Shown: positions 24,394 to 33,802, numbered from the stretch's first letter. The stretch is 64,000 nucleotides of DNA from Pseudomonas sp. FEN (GCF_904067045.1 NZ_CAJFDC010000036.1:451001-515000), one strand, 5' to 3'. The notes: generated by a model from the sequence alone, not told the origin. A program made the numbers and translations.

Positions 24394-25738
24394 GGTTGTT
24401 TTCCCCGGGGCTGGCCAGGGCCACACTGAGTCGCTCGCGGGTAAGGTACATGCGCGCGGCTTGTTGAATGTCCAGCGGCGTGACGGCCTTCAGGTGCTCG
24501 TGCTCCCGGTCCGCCAGGGTCCACGACAGGCCGGCGCTTTCCAGCTTGCCGAGTTTCTGCGCCTGGGTTTCCACCGAGTCGTGGGCAAAGACCAGTTGTG
24601 CCACTACCCGGGTACGCGCGCGCTCAAGCTCCTGCGCGCTGACTGGCGTGCGTTTGAACTCGCCCAGCAATTGCCACAGGCGCGCCTGAAGGTCCTCCGG
24701 ACTCGGGTTTTTCTGGGTGTCCAGGTCGACACTGATCGTCAGCAAGGCATCGCCCCGATTGAACGCCTCATAGCTGGAGTGGGCCTGGGTGATCAGTTCT
24801 TCACGGAATTTCAACTGTCGGAAAATCCGCGAGCTGGCACCGACGCCGAGCAATTCGTTGAGCAGGCGCAGGGTGTACGCGGTATGCGGGTCGACGGCGG
24901 TCACCAGGCTGGGGACGTTGAAGGCCATGATCAGGCTGGGAAACTCATTGCGGGTGGTCAGCGTGATCCGTCGCTCGCCCGGGGTGTTCAGTTCCAGTGG
25001 GCGGCGGGTTTCGGGAAGTGTTCGGCGCGGCAGGTCGGCGAAGTAGCGTCGGGCGAGGCTTTCGACCGCCGTGGCCGTCACATCGCCGACCACCACCAGG
25101 GTGGCGTTGTTCGGCGCGTACCAGTTGGCATACCAACGGCGCAGTTGCTCTACGCGCAGGCGTTCCAGATCGTGTTGCCAGCCGACGGTCGAGGTGCGAT
25201 AGCCGCTGGTGGTAAAGGCAATGCCGCGCATTTTTTCGTCGAGTATTGCCATGGGGGAGTCGTCGATGTTCTGCAACCGTTCGTTCTTGATGACCTCTAT
25301 TTCGCGCTGGAAGGCCGCTTGCGCAAGTTGGGCGGAGCCCATCTGGTCGGCCATGATTTCCATCGCGACACCGAGGATCTGGCGCGGCATGAGGTATTCG
25401 TAGGTGGTGGCGTCATGGTTGGTGAAGGCGTTTATCCGGGCGCCCAGACGCTCCATGATCTGGAACGCCTGGCCGGGGCAGACTTTGCTGCTGCCCTGGA
25501 ACAGCAGGTGTTCGAGGGCATGTGAAAGACCGGATTCGCCCGGCGGTTCGTGACTGGAGCCGACTTTGTACCAAAGCTGGGCCGCCACGACGGGCGCGCG
25601 ATGATCTTCGCGCACAATGACTTTCAAACCATTGTCGAGCAGCCATTCATGTGTGCTGGGGGTGGGCGTGGTTGTGGCGAGGGCCGTGACCGGCAGGACA
25701 AGCCAACCGAGTGCAAGCCAGGGAATGGGGCGTTTCAT
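24386..25738 (-). CDS. M16 zinc peptidase (extra copy, active type)
   Basis: A 450-residue exported metallopeptidase of the pitrilysin/insulinase family, with a signal peptide (MKRPIPWLALGWLVLPVTALA). The zinc motif HALEH lies in GLSHALEHLLFQGSSKV near residues 73-77, and the distal Glu is expected in the helix about 75 residues later, where NERLQN is seen. It is followed by the overlapping non-catalytic partner gene. Nearest relative in this window is the peptidase at 27962-29317 (GLSHALEHMMFKGSAKV). P. aeruginosa carries only the other pair at this place, as far as I recall. Confidence 0.85.
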   Translation of the reverse strand: MKRPIPWLALGWLVLPVTALATTTPTPSTHEWLLDNGLKVIVREDHRAPVVAAQLWYKVGSSHEPPGESGLSHALEHLLFQGSSKVCPGQAFQIMERLGARINAFTNHDATTYEYLMPRQILGVAMEIMADQMGSAQLAQAAFQREIEVIKNERLQNIDDSPMAILDEKMRGIAFTTSGYRTSTVGWQHDLERLRVEQLRRWYANWYAPNNATLVVVGDVTATAVESLARRYFADLPRRTLPETRRPLELNTPGERRITLTTRNEFPSLIMAFNVPSLVTAVDPHTAYTLRLLNELLGVGASSRIFRQLKFREELITQAHSSYEAFNRGDALLTISVDLDTQKNPSPEDLQARLWQLLGEFKRTPVSAQELERARTRVVAQLVFAHDSVETQAQKLGKLESAGLSWTLADREHEHLKAVTPLDIQQAARMYLTRERLSVALASPGENNHE

Positions 25739-25864
25739 CCTTCGGGATCCTTGTGTCCTTACGATTTTCGAAGGAGCACCTTGATCCGGCGGACGGAGGC
25801 CATGGCGGTACAGGGATAGTGATGGCGGCTCGAGGATTCGCTCGAACCGCCATCGAGGATCAAG

Positions 25865-26479
25865 CTACAGGCCCGCTACACTGCGTTGCCACAGCGCGTA
25901 GTGAACCCGCCCGGACTTCTGCTCGCGGTGCAGGCGCCAGTTGCCCGGCAGGCCGAGGCTCGAGGGCGCGGCTTCGCTTTCGGTATAGATCCAGGCGTCT
26001 TCGGCCAGCCATTGGCGCTCTTCCAGCAGGGCGCAGACGCCTGGCAACAGGTTCTGGTTGAATGGCGGGTCGAGGAACACCAGGTCGAACGCGGTGGCCG
26101 CCTGGGTTTCCAGGTAGCGCATGGCGTCGGCGGTCTGCACCTGGCCGACACTGCAGCGCAGGGTGCCGAGGTGCTCGCGCAGATTGGCCACGGCGACGTT
26201 GCTGGCATCCAGCGCCTGGCCCATGGCGGCGCCACGGGACAGGGCCTCGAGGAACAGGGCGCCGCTGCCGGCGAACGGGTCGAGCACCTTGGCCCCGGCG
26301 ACGTAGGGCGCGAGCCAGTTGAACAGGGTTTCACGCACGCGGTCCGGGGTCGGGCGCAAGCCCAGGACATCGGGGAAGCTCAGGCGCCGGCTGCGCCATT
26401 CGCCGCCGATGATGCGCAGTTGGTTCACGCCGTTATGCGGGTGAGCGGGTTTCTTGCTGGGACGCGATGGGCTGGCCAT
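25865..26479 (-). CDS. rsmD: 16S rRNA (guanine-N2)-methyltransferase RsmD
   Basis: Makes m2G966 in 16S rRNA during small-subunit assembly. The 204-residue protein shows RIIGGEWRSRRL, LRPTPDRVRETLFNWL, the SAM-binding VLDPFAGSGALFLEALSRGA and the catalytic DPPF motif in LVFLDPPFNQN. The ATG overlaps the stop codon of the preceding M16 gene (TAATG), so it is coupled to that peptidase pair, an arrangement conserved in pseudomonads. Confidence 0.95.
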   Translation of the reverse strand: MASPSRPSKKPAHPHNGVNQLRIIGGEWRSRRLSFPDVLGLRPTPDRVRETLFNWLAPYVAGAKVLDPFAGSGALFLEALSRGAAMGQALDASNVAVANLREHLGTLRCSVGQVQTADAMRYLETQAATAFDLVFLDPPFNQNLLPGVCALLEERQWLAEDAWIYTESEAAPSSLGLPGNWRLHREQKSGRVHYALWQRSVAGL

Positions 26480-27969
26480 TAATGCTCCGGAACCCCGAGC
26501 GGCTGCTCGGCGGGTTTGTCAGTCGGCGGCGGCAGGGGCTTTTGCGGCACCGTGGGACCTGCGGTGACGACGATCATCTTGTCGACACTCAGGTGTTTGT
26601 TCATGGCGGACTTGACCTGCTCGACGCTCAAGTCCTGGGTCTGCTGCACGAAGTTTTCCAGGTAATCGAGCGGCAGGTCATAGAAACCCATGAGGCCCAG
26701 CTGGCCGACGATGCTGCTGTTGCTCGCATTGGAGAGCGGGAAGCTGCCGGTCATTTCGCGCTTGGCGTCGTCGAGCTCCTTTTGTGTCGGGCCGCTTTTC
26801 AGGTAGTCGGCGATCACCTCGTCCACCAGCTTGAGCGTGCCTTCGCTCATTTCGGCGCGGGTTTGCAGGTTGATCTGGAACGGGCCGCGGGCCTGCATCG
26901 GCGAGAAGCCCGAATAGACACCGTAGGTCAGGCCGCGCTTCTCGCGCACTTCGCTCATCAGGCGGGTGCCGAAGCCGCCACCGCCGAGGATCTGGTTGCC
27001 CAGGGACAGCGCCGCGTAATCCGGGTCGCTACGGTCGATGCCCAGTTGGGCCATCAGGACAGTGGTCTGCTTGGACGGGAACTCGATATGCCCGATGCTG
27101 GCTTTCGGTTCGTCCGGCTCGGTAATCTTCGGCAAGGCCGGGCCCTTGGGCAGGGCGCTGGAAACCTGGGCGGCGATGCCTTCGGCTTCGCTGCGTGACA
27201 GGTCGCCGACCAGGGCGATCACCACGTTGCCGGCGGCGTAGGCCTTGGCATGGAAGGCGCGCAACTGCTGCAGGCTGATCGGCGGGATGCTCTGCGCGGT
27301 GCCTTCGCTGGAGTGGGCATAAGGGTGATTGCCGTACAGGCGGCTGGACAACTCCAGGCTCGCCAGTTTGCCGGGGTTCTGCTTCTGGTATTCGAAGCCG
27401 GCCAGCAACTGGTTCTTGATCCGTGCCAGGGAGTCGGCGGGGAAGGTCGGCTTGCCCACCACCTCGGCGAACAGCTTCAGCGCCGGTTCGCGCTTGTCCG
27501 CGGCGCTGAGGCTGCGCAGCGAGGCAATCGCCATGTCCTTGTAGGAGCCGTTGCCGAAGTCGGCTCCCAGCCCTTCGAAGCCCTGGGCGATGGCGCTGAC
27601 GTCCTTGCCGGCCACGCCTTCGTTGAGCATGGCGTTGGTCAGCGCGGCGACGCCCGGGGCGTTGCCGTCCTGGCTGCTGCCGGCGGCGAAAGTCAGGTTC
27701 AGGTTGAACATCGGCAGTTCATGGGCCTCGACGAACAGCACCTTGGCGCCTTCGGCGGTTTTCCAGGTCTGTACGTTCAGAGTGCGCCGCGCCGGTGCCT
27801 TGCCGTCCAGTTCCGCCAGCGATTGCAGCTTGTGGCCGGCCTGGGCCGCATCCAGGGCCTGGCTGGCCTGGGAGCTGTGGCTATCGAACAGATAAAAGCC
27901 GATGCCACCCGCCGCCACGGCGAGGGTCAGGGCGAGCAAGGCGAAACGTGGCCCCTTGGACTTACTCAT
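26479..27969 (-). CDS. M16 peptidase-like subunit without zinc site (conserved copy)
   Basis: A 496-residue protein with an N-terminal membrane anchor or signal (ALLALTLAVAAGGIGFYLF at about 11-29) and an M16 fold. The zinc-site region reads PGVAALTNAMLNEGVAG, so HxxEH is missing. A later arginine/tyrosine block (REKRGLTYGVYSG) typical of M16 C-terminal domains is present. It partners with the active peptidase encoded immediately upstream, with which it overlaps by 8 bp. The ortholog in P. aeruginosa is PA0371. Start at 27969 (MSKSKGPRF) preferred over 27993. Confidence 0.87.
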   Translation of the reverse strand: MSKSKGPRFALLALTLAVAAGGIGFYLFDSHSSQASQALDAAQAGHKLQSLAELDGKAPARRTLNVQTWKTAEGAKVLFVEAHELPMFNLNLTFAAGSSQDGNAPGVAALTNAMLNEGVAGKDVSAIAQGFEGLGADFGNGSYKDMAIASLRSLSAADKREPALKLFAEVVGKPTFPADSLARIKNQLLAGFEYQKQNPGKLASLELSSRLYGNHPYAHSSEGTAQSIPPISLQQLRAFHAKAYAAGNVVIALVGDLSRSEAEGIAAQVSSALPKGPALPKITEPDEPKASIGHIEFPSKQTTVLMAQLGIDRSDPDYAALSLGNQILGGGGFGTRLMSEVREKRGLTYGVYSGFSPMQARGPFQINLQTRAEMSEGTLKLVDEVIADYLKSGPTQKELDDAKREMTGSFPLSNASNSSIVGQLGLMGFYDLPLDYLENFVQQTQDLSVEQVKSAMNKHLSVDKMIVVTAGPTVPQKPLPPPTDKPAEQPLGVPEH

Positions 27970-29317
27970 GGGCGTTCTCCTCGGGCAAGACATGGGCGAC
28001 GCTGAGACGCTCGCGGGTGAAGTAGGTGCGCGCGGCGTTCTGCAGATCCTGCGGCGTGACGCTTTGCAGGTCGGACAGCTCGGTGTCCATTATTTTCCAG
28101 GACAGGCCGACGGTCTCGAGGATGCCGATGGCGCTGGCCTGGCTGGTGATGGAATCGCGTTCGTAGACCAGGCCGGCAATCACCTGGGCCCGTACGCGCT
28201 CAAGTTCTTCGGCACTCGGAGCCTGGGTCTTCAACTGCTCCAGCAGGCGCCAGAGGCCGGCCTCGGTGTCGGCCAGGGTCTTTTTCTTCTGGCTGTTGGG
28301 GGTGGCCGAGAGCAGGAACAGGCTGTCCCCGCGGGTATAGGCATCGTAGCTCGACGAGCCGCCGGAGATCAGTTCTTCGCCGCGCTCCAGTTGCGACGGC
28401 AGGCGGGCGCTGTAGCCGCCGTCGAGCAGGGCGGCGATCAGGCGCAGGGCGTTGACCGAACGCTTGTCTTCGGCGGTGGCGAAGCTCGGCACGTTGAAGG
28501 CGAGCATCAGGCTCGGCAGTTGGGTCTTCACATGCAGGGTGATCAGGCGTTCGCCGGGCGTGTCCAGTTCCCGTGGGATCTTCGCGGGCGGCGTGTCACG
28601 CCGGGGGATGGCGCCGAAATAGCGCTGGGCCAGGCTTTTGACTTCGTCCGGGGTGACGTCGCCCACCACCACCAGGGTGGCATTGTTCGGTACGTACCAG
28701 GATTGGTACCAGTGACGCAGTTCCTCGACTTTCATGCGGTCGAGGTCGGCCATCCAGCCGATGGTCGGCGTGTGGTAGCCGCTGGCCGGGTAGGCCATGG
28801 CCTTGAAGCGCTCGAAGGCCTTGCCCATGGGCTTGTCGTCGGTGCGCAGGCGGCGTTCTTCCTTGATCACCTCGATTTCACGGCTGAACTCGTCGGCCGG
28901 CAGGCGCAGGCTGGCCATGCGGTCGGCTTCAAGTTCCAGGGCCACGCCCAGGCGGTCGCGGGCCAGGACCTGGTAATACGCGGTGTAGTCGTCACTGGTG
29001 AAAGCGTTTTCGTCGGCACCGAGGTCGCGCAGGATCAGCGAGGCTTCGCCCGGGCCGACCTTGGCGCTGCCCTTGAACATCATGTGTTCCAGGGCGTGGG
29101 ACAGGCCGGTCTGGCCCGGGGTCTCGTAGCTTGAACCGACCTTGTACCAGATCTGCGAGACCACCACGGGGGCACGGTGATCCTCGCGGACGACCACCTT
29201 CAGGCCATTGTCGAGGGTGAATTCGTGGGTCGGTTGCGGGTCGGCGGCCAGGGCTGCCAGGGGGAGACAGAGCGCACTGAGCAACAGGCCAGCGGCACGG
29301 CGGGCTAGAGCATTCAT
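27962..29317 (-). CDS. M16 zinc peptidase (conserved copy, active type)
   Basis: A 451-residue exported peptidase with a signal peptide (NALARRAAGLLLSALCLPLA) and the zinc motif HALEH in GLSHALEHMMFKG, followed by EEROR-type helix IKEERRLRTDD about 75 residues on. It matches the PA0372-type zinc protease encoded next to ftsY. It is divergent from ftsY with a 174-bp gap holding both promoters. The partner pseudo-peptidase follows directly. Probably acts in the periplasm; natural substrates not known. Confidence 0.9.
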   Translation of the reverse strand: MNALARRAAGLLLSALCLPLAALAADPQPTHEFTLDNGLKVVVREDHRAPVVVSQIWYKVGSSYETPGQTGLSHALEHMMFKGSAKVGPGEASLILRDLGADENAFTSDDYTAYYQVLARDRLGVALELEADRMASLRLPADEFSREIEVIKEERRLRTDDKPMGKAFERFKAMAYPASGYHTPTIGWMADLDRMKVEELRHWYQSWYVPNNATLVVVGDVTPDEVKSLAQRYFGAIPRRDTPPAKIPRELDTPGERLITLHVKTQLPSLMLAFNVPSFATAEDKRSVNALRLIAALLDGGYSARLPSQLERGEELISGGSSSYDAYTRGDSLFLLSATPNSQKKKTLADTEAGLWRLLEQLKTQAPSAEELERVRAQVIAGLVYERDSITSQASAIGILETVGLSWKIMDTELSDLQSVTPQDLQNAARTYFTRERLSVAHVLPEENAHE

Positions 29318-29491
29318 TCGTTTTCAAACCTGTAATACGGCCCGCGTGATCTTAGCGTCGGCGAGCGAGGAGGTGCTAGGATACTGCGTTGCGCGCGAAC
29401 AATCTGGTCAAAAGGCAGTCTGTTACGCATCAGAATATTATTTGCCGAAGCGCCACCTTGGCGCGTCGCTACCGTGAGATAGCCGTCCTCC

Positions 29492-30934
29492 ATGTTTGGT
29501 TCCAACGACGACAAGAAGACCCCAGCCCCGGCTGGCGAGAAAAAAGGCCTGTTCGGCTGGCTGCGTAAGAAACCGCAGGAAGCCGTTGTCGAACAGCCAC
29601 AAGCGATCCCTGACGCCGCGCCGGCGCCGGTGAGCGAGGCTTTGCCGGTCGCCGCCGAGCCGGTGCCGGTCAGCGTGGCGCGGGTTGAAGCGCCCGCCGG
29701 CGCGGCGGTGGCCCCGGCGCACGAACCCTGGCCGAGCCTGCCCGTGGCCGAAGAGCCGGTGGCCCTGGTCGAGGATGTTCAGGCGCCACATATCATCCCG
29801 CCGATCCCGGTGCCCGTGGTCGTGCCTGTTACAGAAGCGGTGGTGCCCGCGCCGGTTGTGGTGGCTGCGGTGCAACCGCCGGTCATTGCAGCGTTTGCCG
29901 AAGCTCCAGCTCCAGTCCCGGCACCTGCGTCAGTCGTGGCCCCGGTTGTCGTGGCCGAGCCCGTGGTCGCCGAATCGCCCAAGCCCGCCGTCGAGGAAAC
30001 CAAGGTTGGCTTCTTCACCCGCCTCAAGCAGGGCCTGTCCAAGACCAGCGCCAGTATCGGCGAAGGCATGGCCAGCCTGTTCCTCGGCAGGAAGGCCATC
30101 GACGACGACCTGCTCGAAGAGCTTGAGACCCGCCTGCTGACCGCCGACGTGGGCGTCGAAGCGACCTCGGTGATCATCCAGAGCCTGACCCAGAAAGTCG
30201 CCCGCAAGCAACTGACCGACAGCGATGCGCTGTACGCCGCGTTGCAGGCCGAGCTGACCGCGATGCTCAAGCCGGTCGAGCAGCCGCTGGCCATCGTTTC
30301 GCAGCAGAAGCCTTTCGTGATCCTGGTGGTGGGCGTCAACGGCGCCGGCAAGACCACCACCATCGGCAAGTTGGCGAAGAAACTGCAGCTCGACGGCAAG
30401 AAAGTCATGCTGGCGGCGGGCGATACCTTCCGCGCGGCGGCGGTGGAGCAATTGCAGGTGTGGGGCGAGCGCAACCAGATCCCGGTGATCGCCCAGCACA
30501 CCGGCGCCGATTCGGCCTCGGTGATCTTCGACGCGGTCCAGGCGGCCAAGGCTCGCGGTATCGACGTGCTGATCGCCGATACCGCCGGTCGCCTGCACAC
30601 CAAAGACAACCTGATGGAAGAGCTGAAGAAAGTTCGCCGGGTCATTGGCAAGCTCGACGCCGATGCGCCGCACGAAGTGCTGCTGGTGCTTGACGCCGGT
30701 ACTGGGCAGAACGCCATCAACCAGGCCAAGCAATTCAACCAGACGGTCCAACTGACCGGCCTGGCATTGACTAAGCTCGATGGAACCGCCAAGGGTGGGG
30801 TGATCTTTGCCCTGGCCAAGCAGTTTGGCTTGCCGATTCGTTACATCGGTGTCGGCGAAGGGATCGACGATCTGCGCACCTTCGAAGCCGAGCCCTTTGT
30901 CCAGGCCCTTTTCGCCGAGCGGGAGCGTTCATGA
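29492..30934 (+). CDS. ftsY: Signal recognition particle receptor FtsY
   Basis: GTPase receptor that docks ribosome-SRP complexes at the inner membrane. The 480-residue protein has a membrane-binding start (KKGLFGWLRKKPQE), then a ~150-residue Ala/Pro/Val/Glu-rich linker that is unusually repetitive, and from about residue 170 the NG domain. Motifs: G1 GVNGAGKTTTIGKLA near 285, DTFRAAAVEQL, G3 DTAGR, and TKLDGTAKGG. Its stop overlaps the ftsE start by 4 bp. Confidence 0.97.
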   Translation: MFGSNDDKKTPAPAGEKKGLFGWLRKKPQEAVVEQPQAIPDAAPAPVSEALPVAAEPVPVSVARVEAPAGAAVAPAHEPWPSLPVAEEPVALVEDVQAPHIIPPIPVPVVVPVTEAVVPAPVVVAAVQPPVIAAFAEAPAPVPAPASVVAPVVVAEPVVAESPKPAVEETKVGFFTRLKQGLSKTSASIGEGMASLFLGRKAIDDDLLEELETRLLTADVGVEATSVIIQSLTQKVARKQLTDSDALYAALQAELTAMLKPVEQPLAIVSQQKPFVILVVGVNGAGKTTTIGKLAKKLQLDGKKVMLAAGDTFRAAAVEQLQVWGERNQIPVIAQHTGADSASVIFDAVQAAKARGIDVLIADTAGRLHTKDNLMEELKKVRRVIGKLDADAPHEVLLVLDAGTGQNAINQAKQFNQTVQLTGLALTKLDGTAKGGVIFALAKQFGLPIRYIGVGEGIDDLRTFEAEPFVQALFAERERS

Positions 30935-31602
30935 TTCGTTTCGAACAGGTCGGTAAACGCTATCCGAACGGTCACGTCGGCTTGCATGAGCTGAGCTTTC
31001 GGGTGCGTCGTGGTGAATTCCTGTTCGTGACCGGGCATTCCGGCGCGGGCAAAAGTACCCTGTTGCGCCTGCTGCTGGCGATGGAGCGTCCGACCACTGG
31101 CAAATTGCTACTGGCCGGGCAGGACCTGGGCCAGATCAGCAACGCACAGATTCCGTTCCTGCGCCGGCAGATTGGCGTGGTCTTCCAGAACCACCAGTTG
31201 CTGTTCGATCGCACGGTGTTCAACAACGTCGCCCTGCCGTTGCAGATCCTCGGCCTGTCCAAGGCCGAGATCGTCAAACGGGTCGATTCGGCTCTGGAAC
31301 GCGTGGCGTTGTCGGAGAAAACCGATCTCTACCCCGGCGACCTGTCCACCGGCCAGCAACAGCGCGTCGGCATTGCCCGGGCCATCGTCCATCGCCCGGC
31401 GCTGCTGCTGGCGGACGAGCCCACCGGCAACCTCGACCCGCGCCTGGCGGCGGAAATCATGGGCGTGTTCGAAGATATCAACCGGCTGGGCACCAGTGTG
31501 CTGATCGCCAGCCACGACCTGGCCCTGATCGCCCGCATGCGCCACCGCATGCTGACCCTGCAACGTGGCCGCTTGATCGGCGACGGGGAGGCTGGCGTAT
31601 GA
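30931..31602 (+). CDS. ftsE: Cell division ATP-binding protein FtsE
   Basis: ABC-type ATPase that works with FtsX at the septum to control peptidoglycan amidases. The 223-residue protein has Walker A GHSGAGKST near residue 36, signature LSTGQQQRV near 139, and Walker B LLLADEPTGNLDP. It overlaps ftsY and ftsX by 4 bp on each side, so the three are one translational unit. Confidence 0.97.
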   Translation: MIRFEQVGKRYPNGHVGLHELSFRVRRGEFLFVTGHSGAGKSTLLRLLLAMERPTTGKLLLAGQDLGQISNAQIPFLRRQIGVVFQNHQLLFDRTVFNNVALPLQILGLSKAEIVKRVDSALERVALSEKTDLYPGDLSTGQQQRVGIARAIVHRPALLLADEPTGNLDPRLAAEIMGVFEDINRLGTSVLIASHDLALIARMRHRMLTLQRGRLIGDGEAGV

Positions 31603-32621
31603 GTGCGACCCGTAGCCCGAAAGTGGCTGAACGCGTGGCCCCGAAGGCCTCCGACCCGCAGCCGCCGAAGAAAAAACGCAACGAAGACGACGGCCCGGAC
31701 TTCAGCACCCTGCTGCACGCCTGGATCGAAAGCCATCGCGCCAGCCTGGTGGACAGCCTGCGGCGTCTGGGCAAGCAGCCGATCGGCAGCTTCTTTACCT
31801 GCCTGGTGATGGCCGTGGCCTTGAGCCTGCCCATGGGCCTGTCGTTGCTGCTGACCAATGTCGAGCGTCTGGGCGGTTCCTGGCAGCGCGCGGCGCAGAT
31901 TTCCCTGTATCTGCAACTGGATGCCAGTCCGACCGAAGGCGAGCACCTCAGCGAGCAGATCAAGGCCATGCCCGGCGTGGCGGATGCCGAGTTCATCAGC
32001 AAGGAAAAGGCCCTGGGCGAGTTCCAGCAGCAGTCGGGCCTGGGTGAAGCCCTCAAGGAATTGCCGCAGAACCCCTTGCCGGGGGTGGTGCTGGTAACGC
32101 CGAACGAGGTCGACAAGGCGACGCTGGAGGCGCTGCGCCAGCGCCTGGCTGAGTTGCCCAAGGTGCAACAGGCGCAACTGGACCTGGTCTGGGTCGAGCG
32201 CCTGGCGGCGATTCTCAAGCTCGGCGACCGGTTTGTCTTCGGCCTGACGGTGCTGCTGGTGTCCGCATTACTTTTGGTGATAGGCAATACCATTCGTCTT
32301 CATATTGAAAACCGCCGCACCGAGATCGAAGTGATTAAACTGGTCGGAGGCACTGATAGCTATGTGCGTAGGCCGTTTCTCTATATGGGCGCGCTTTATG
32401 GCTTTGGGGCCGGATTTTTGTCCTGGGGCGTGCTGGCTTATGGCCTTAACTGGCTGAATGACGCGGTGGTCGGGCTGGCCGGTCTCTACGGCAGCGATTT
32501 CGCCCTGGCCGGTGTGCCGGCTGCCGATGGTCTGTCCCTGTTGCTTGGGGCGGTGCTCTTGGGGTATATCGGTGCTTGGATTGCGGTCGCACGGCATTTA
32601 CGTGAGCTGGCACCGAAGTAG
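31599..32621 (+). CDS. ftsX: Cell division protein FtsX
   Basis: Membrane partner of FtsE. The 340-residue protein has a charged cytoplasmic N-terminus (PQPPKKKRNEDDG), a first TM near residues 65-88, a periplasmic domain, and three more TMs in the last 130 residues around the conserved NTIRLHIENRRTEIEVIKLV loop. Together with FtsE it forms a mechanotransmission complex for septal wall hydrolysis. Confidence 0.96.
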   Translation: MSATRSPKVAERVAPKASDPQPPKKKRNEDDGPDFSTLLHAWIESHRASLVDSLRRLGKQPIGSFFTCLVMAVALSLPMGLSLLLTNVERLGGSWQRAAQISLYLQLDASPTEGEHLSEQIKAMPGVADAEFISKEKALGEFQQQSGLGEALKELPQNPLPGVVLVTPNEVDKATLEALRQRLAELPKVQQAQLDLVWVERLAAILKLGDRFVFGLTVLLVSALLLVIGNTIRLHIENRRTEIEVIKLVGGTDSYVRRPFLYMGALYGFGAGFLSWGVLAYGLNWLNDAVVGLAGLYGSDFALAGVPAADGLSLLLGAVLLGYIGAWIAVARHLRELAPK

Positions 32622-32705
32622 TTAATGTCAGATTAATGTGGTTTCGTTTGTATTGGCCGTATCAGCAGTTTAGGGAACTTGTCCTACGGTTCCTGGTCAA
32701 TTTTC

Positions 32706-32741
32706 GCAGTGCTTCACTGCACGAGTTATGTGAGTCGGAGG
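32706..32741 (+). promoter_or_regulatory. Hairpin and ribosome binding site in the rpoH leader
   Basis: GCAGTG-CTT-CACTGC is a perfect 6-bp stem 15 nt before the Shine-Dalgarno GGAGG (32737-32741), which lies 9 nt from the rpoH ATG. Enterobacterial rpoH is controlled by a heat-melted mRNA structure, and a similar role is possible here, but this stem does not itself sequester the GGAGG. Inference only. Confidence 0.35.
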
Positions 32742-32750
32742 TTTTTTCGT

Positions 32751-33605
32751 ATGACCACTTCTTTGCAACCTGTCTACGCGTTGGTCCCGGGTGCGAACCT
32801 GGAAGCCTACGTGAACACGGTGAACAGCATTCCCTTGCTGACGCCGGAGCAGGAGCGTGAACTGGCCGAGAGTCTCTATTATGAGCAGGATCTGGGGGCG
32901 GCTCGGCAGATGGTGCTCGCCCACCTGCGGTTTGTCGTCCATATCGCCCGTAGCTATTCCGGCTACGGCCTGGCCCAGGCTGACCTGATCCAGGAAGGCA
33001 ACGTCGGTCTGATGAAGGCCGTGAAGCGCTTCAACCCGGAAATGGGGGTGCGCCTGGTGTCGTTCGCCGTGCACTGGATCAAGGCGGAAATCCACGAGTT
33101 CATCCTGCGCAACTGGCGCATTGTCAAAGTGGCGACCACCAAGGCCCAGCGCAAGCTGTTCTTCAACCTGCGCAGCCAGAAGAAGCGCCTGGCCTGGCTG
33201 AACAACGAGGAAGTCCACCGCGTGGCCGAAAGCCTCGGCGTGGAGCCACGTGAAGTGCGCGAGATGGAAAGCCGTTTGACCGGCCAGGACATGGCCTTCG
33301 ACCCGGCGGCGGAAGCCGACGACGACAGCGCGTTCCAGTCTCCGGCCAATTACCTGGAAGACCACCGGTATGACCCGGCGCGTCAACTGGAGGATGCCGA
33401 CTGGAGCGAAAACTCCAACAGCAACCTGCATGAAGCCCTGGAAGTGCTGGACGAGCGCAGTCGCGACATTCTCTATCAGCGCTGGTTGGCGGAAGAGAAG
33501 GCCACGCTGCACGACCTGGCGCAGAAGTACAACGTTTCGGCCGAGCGGATTCGCCAGCTGGAAAAGAGTGCGATGAACAAGCTGAAGCTGTCGATTGCCG
33601 CGTAA
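32751..33605 (+). CDS. rpoH: Heat-shock sigma factor RpoH (sigma-32)
   Basis: Directs RNA polymerase to chaperone and protease promoters. The 284-residue protein has region 2 (DLIQEGNVGLMKAVKRFNPE, then RLVSFAVHWIKAEIHEFILRNW), the diagnostic RpoH box QRKLFFNLR, and the region 4 helix-turn-helix TLHDLAQKYNVSAERIRQLE near the C-terminus. I use the ATG at 32751 (MTTSLQPVYA), which has GGAGG 9 nt upstream, not the upstream ATG at 32679. It follows ftsYEX with a 129-bp gap, an order conserved in gamma-proteobacteria, and ends in a strong terminator. Confidence 0.97.
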   Translation: MTTSLQPVYALVPGANLEAYVNTVNSIPLLTPEQERELAESLYYEQDLGAARQMVLAHLRFVVHIARSYSGYGLAQADLIQEGNVGLMKAVKRFNPEMGVRLVSFAVHWIKAEIHEFILRNWRIVKVATTKAQRKLFFNLRSQKKRLAWLNNEEVHRVAESLGVEPREVREMESRLTGQDMAFDPAAEADDDSAFQSPANYLEDHRYDPARQLEDADWSENSNSNLHEALEVLDERSRDILYQRWLAEEKATLHDLAQKYNVSAERIRQLEKSAMNKLKLSIAA

Positions 33606-33620
33606 GCACTGACGCAATGA

Positions 33621-33652
33621 AAAACGCCTCGAGTTGATCGGGGCGTTTTTTT
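33621..33652 (+). terminator. Rho-independent terminator of rpoH
   Basis: AAAACGCCTC / GGGGCGTTTT forms a GC-rich stem with a ~9-nt loop, directly followed by a run of seven T. It lies 16 bp past the rpoH stop. Confidence 0.92.
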
Positions 33653-33667
33653 GTCGGCAGCGGGCTT

Positions 33668-33802
33668 GTTGTGGCGAGTGGGCTTGCCCACGCTGGGGCG
33701 CGAAGCAGCCCTAAAATCTGGAGCGCGGTCTATCAGGTAGAACCGGTTGTCAGGTTTTGCGACTGCTTCGCCGCCGGACGTGGGCAAGCCCACTCGCCAC
33801 AA
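33668..33802. repeat. Paired REP element (GTGGCGAG family)
   Basis: Left arm TTGTGGCGAGTGGGCTTGCC and right arm GGGCAAGCCCACTCGCCACA, inverted, with inner arms CTGGGGCGCGAAGCAGCCC and GACTGCTTCGCCGCCGGAC. It lies between the rpoH terminator and the convergent mtgA stop. Confidence 0.85.
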
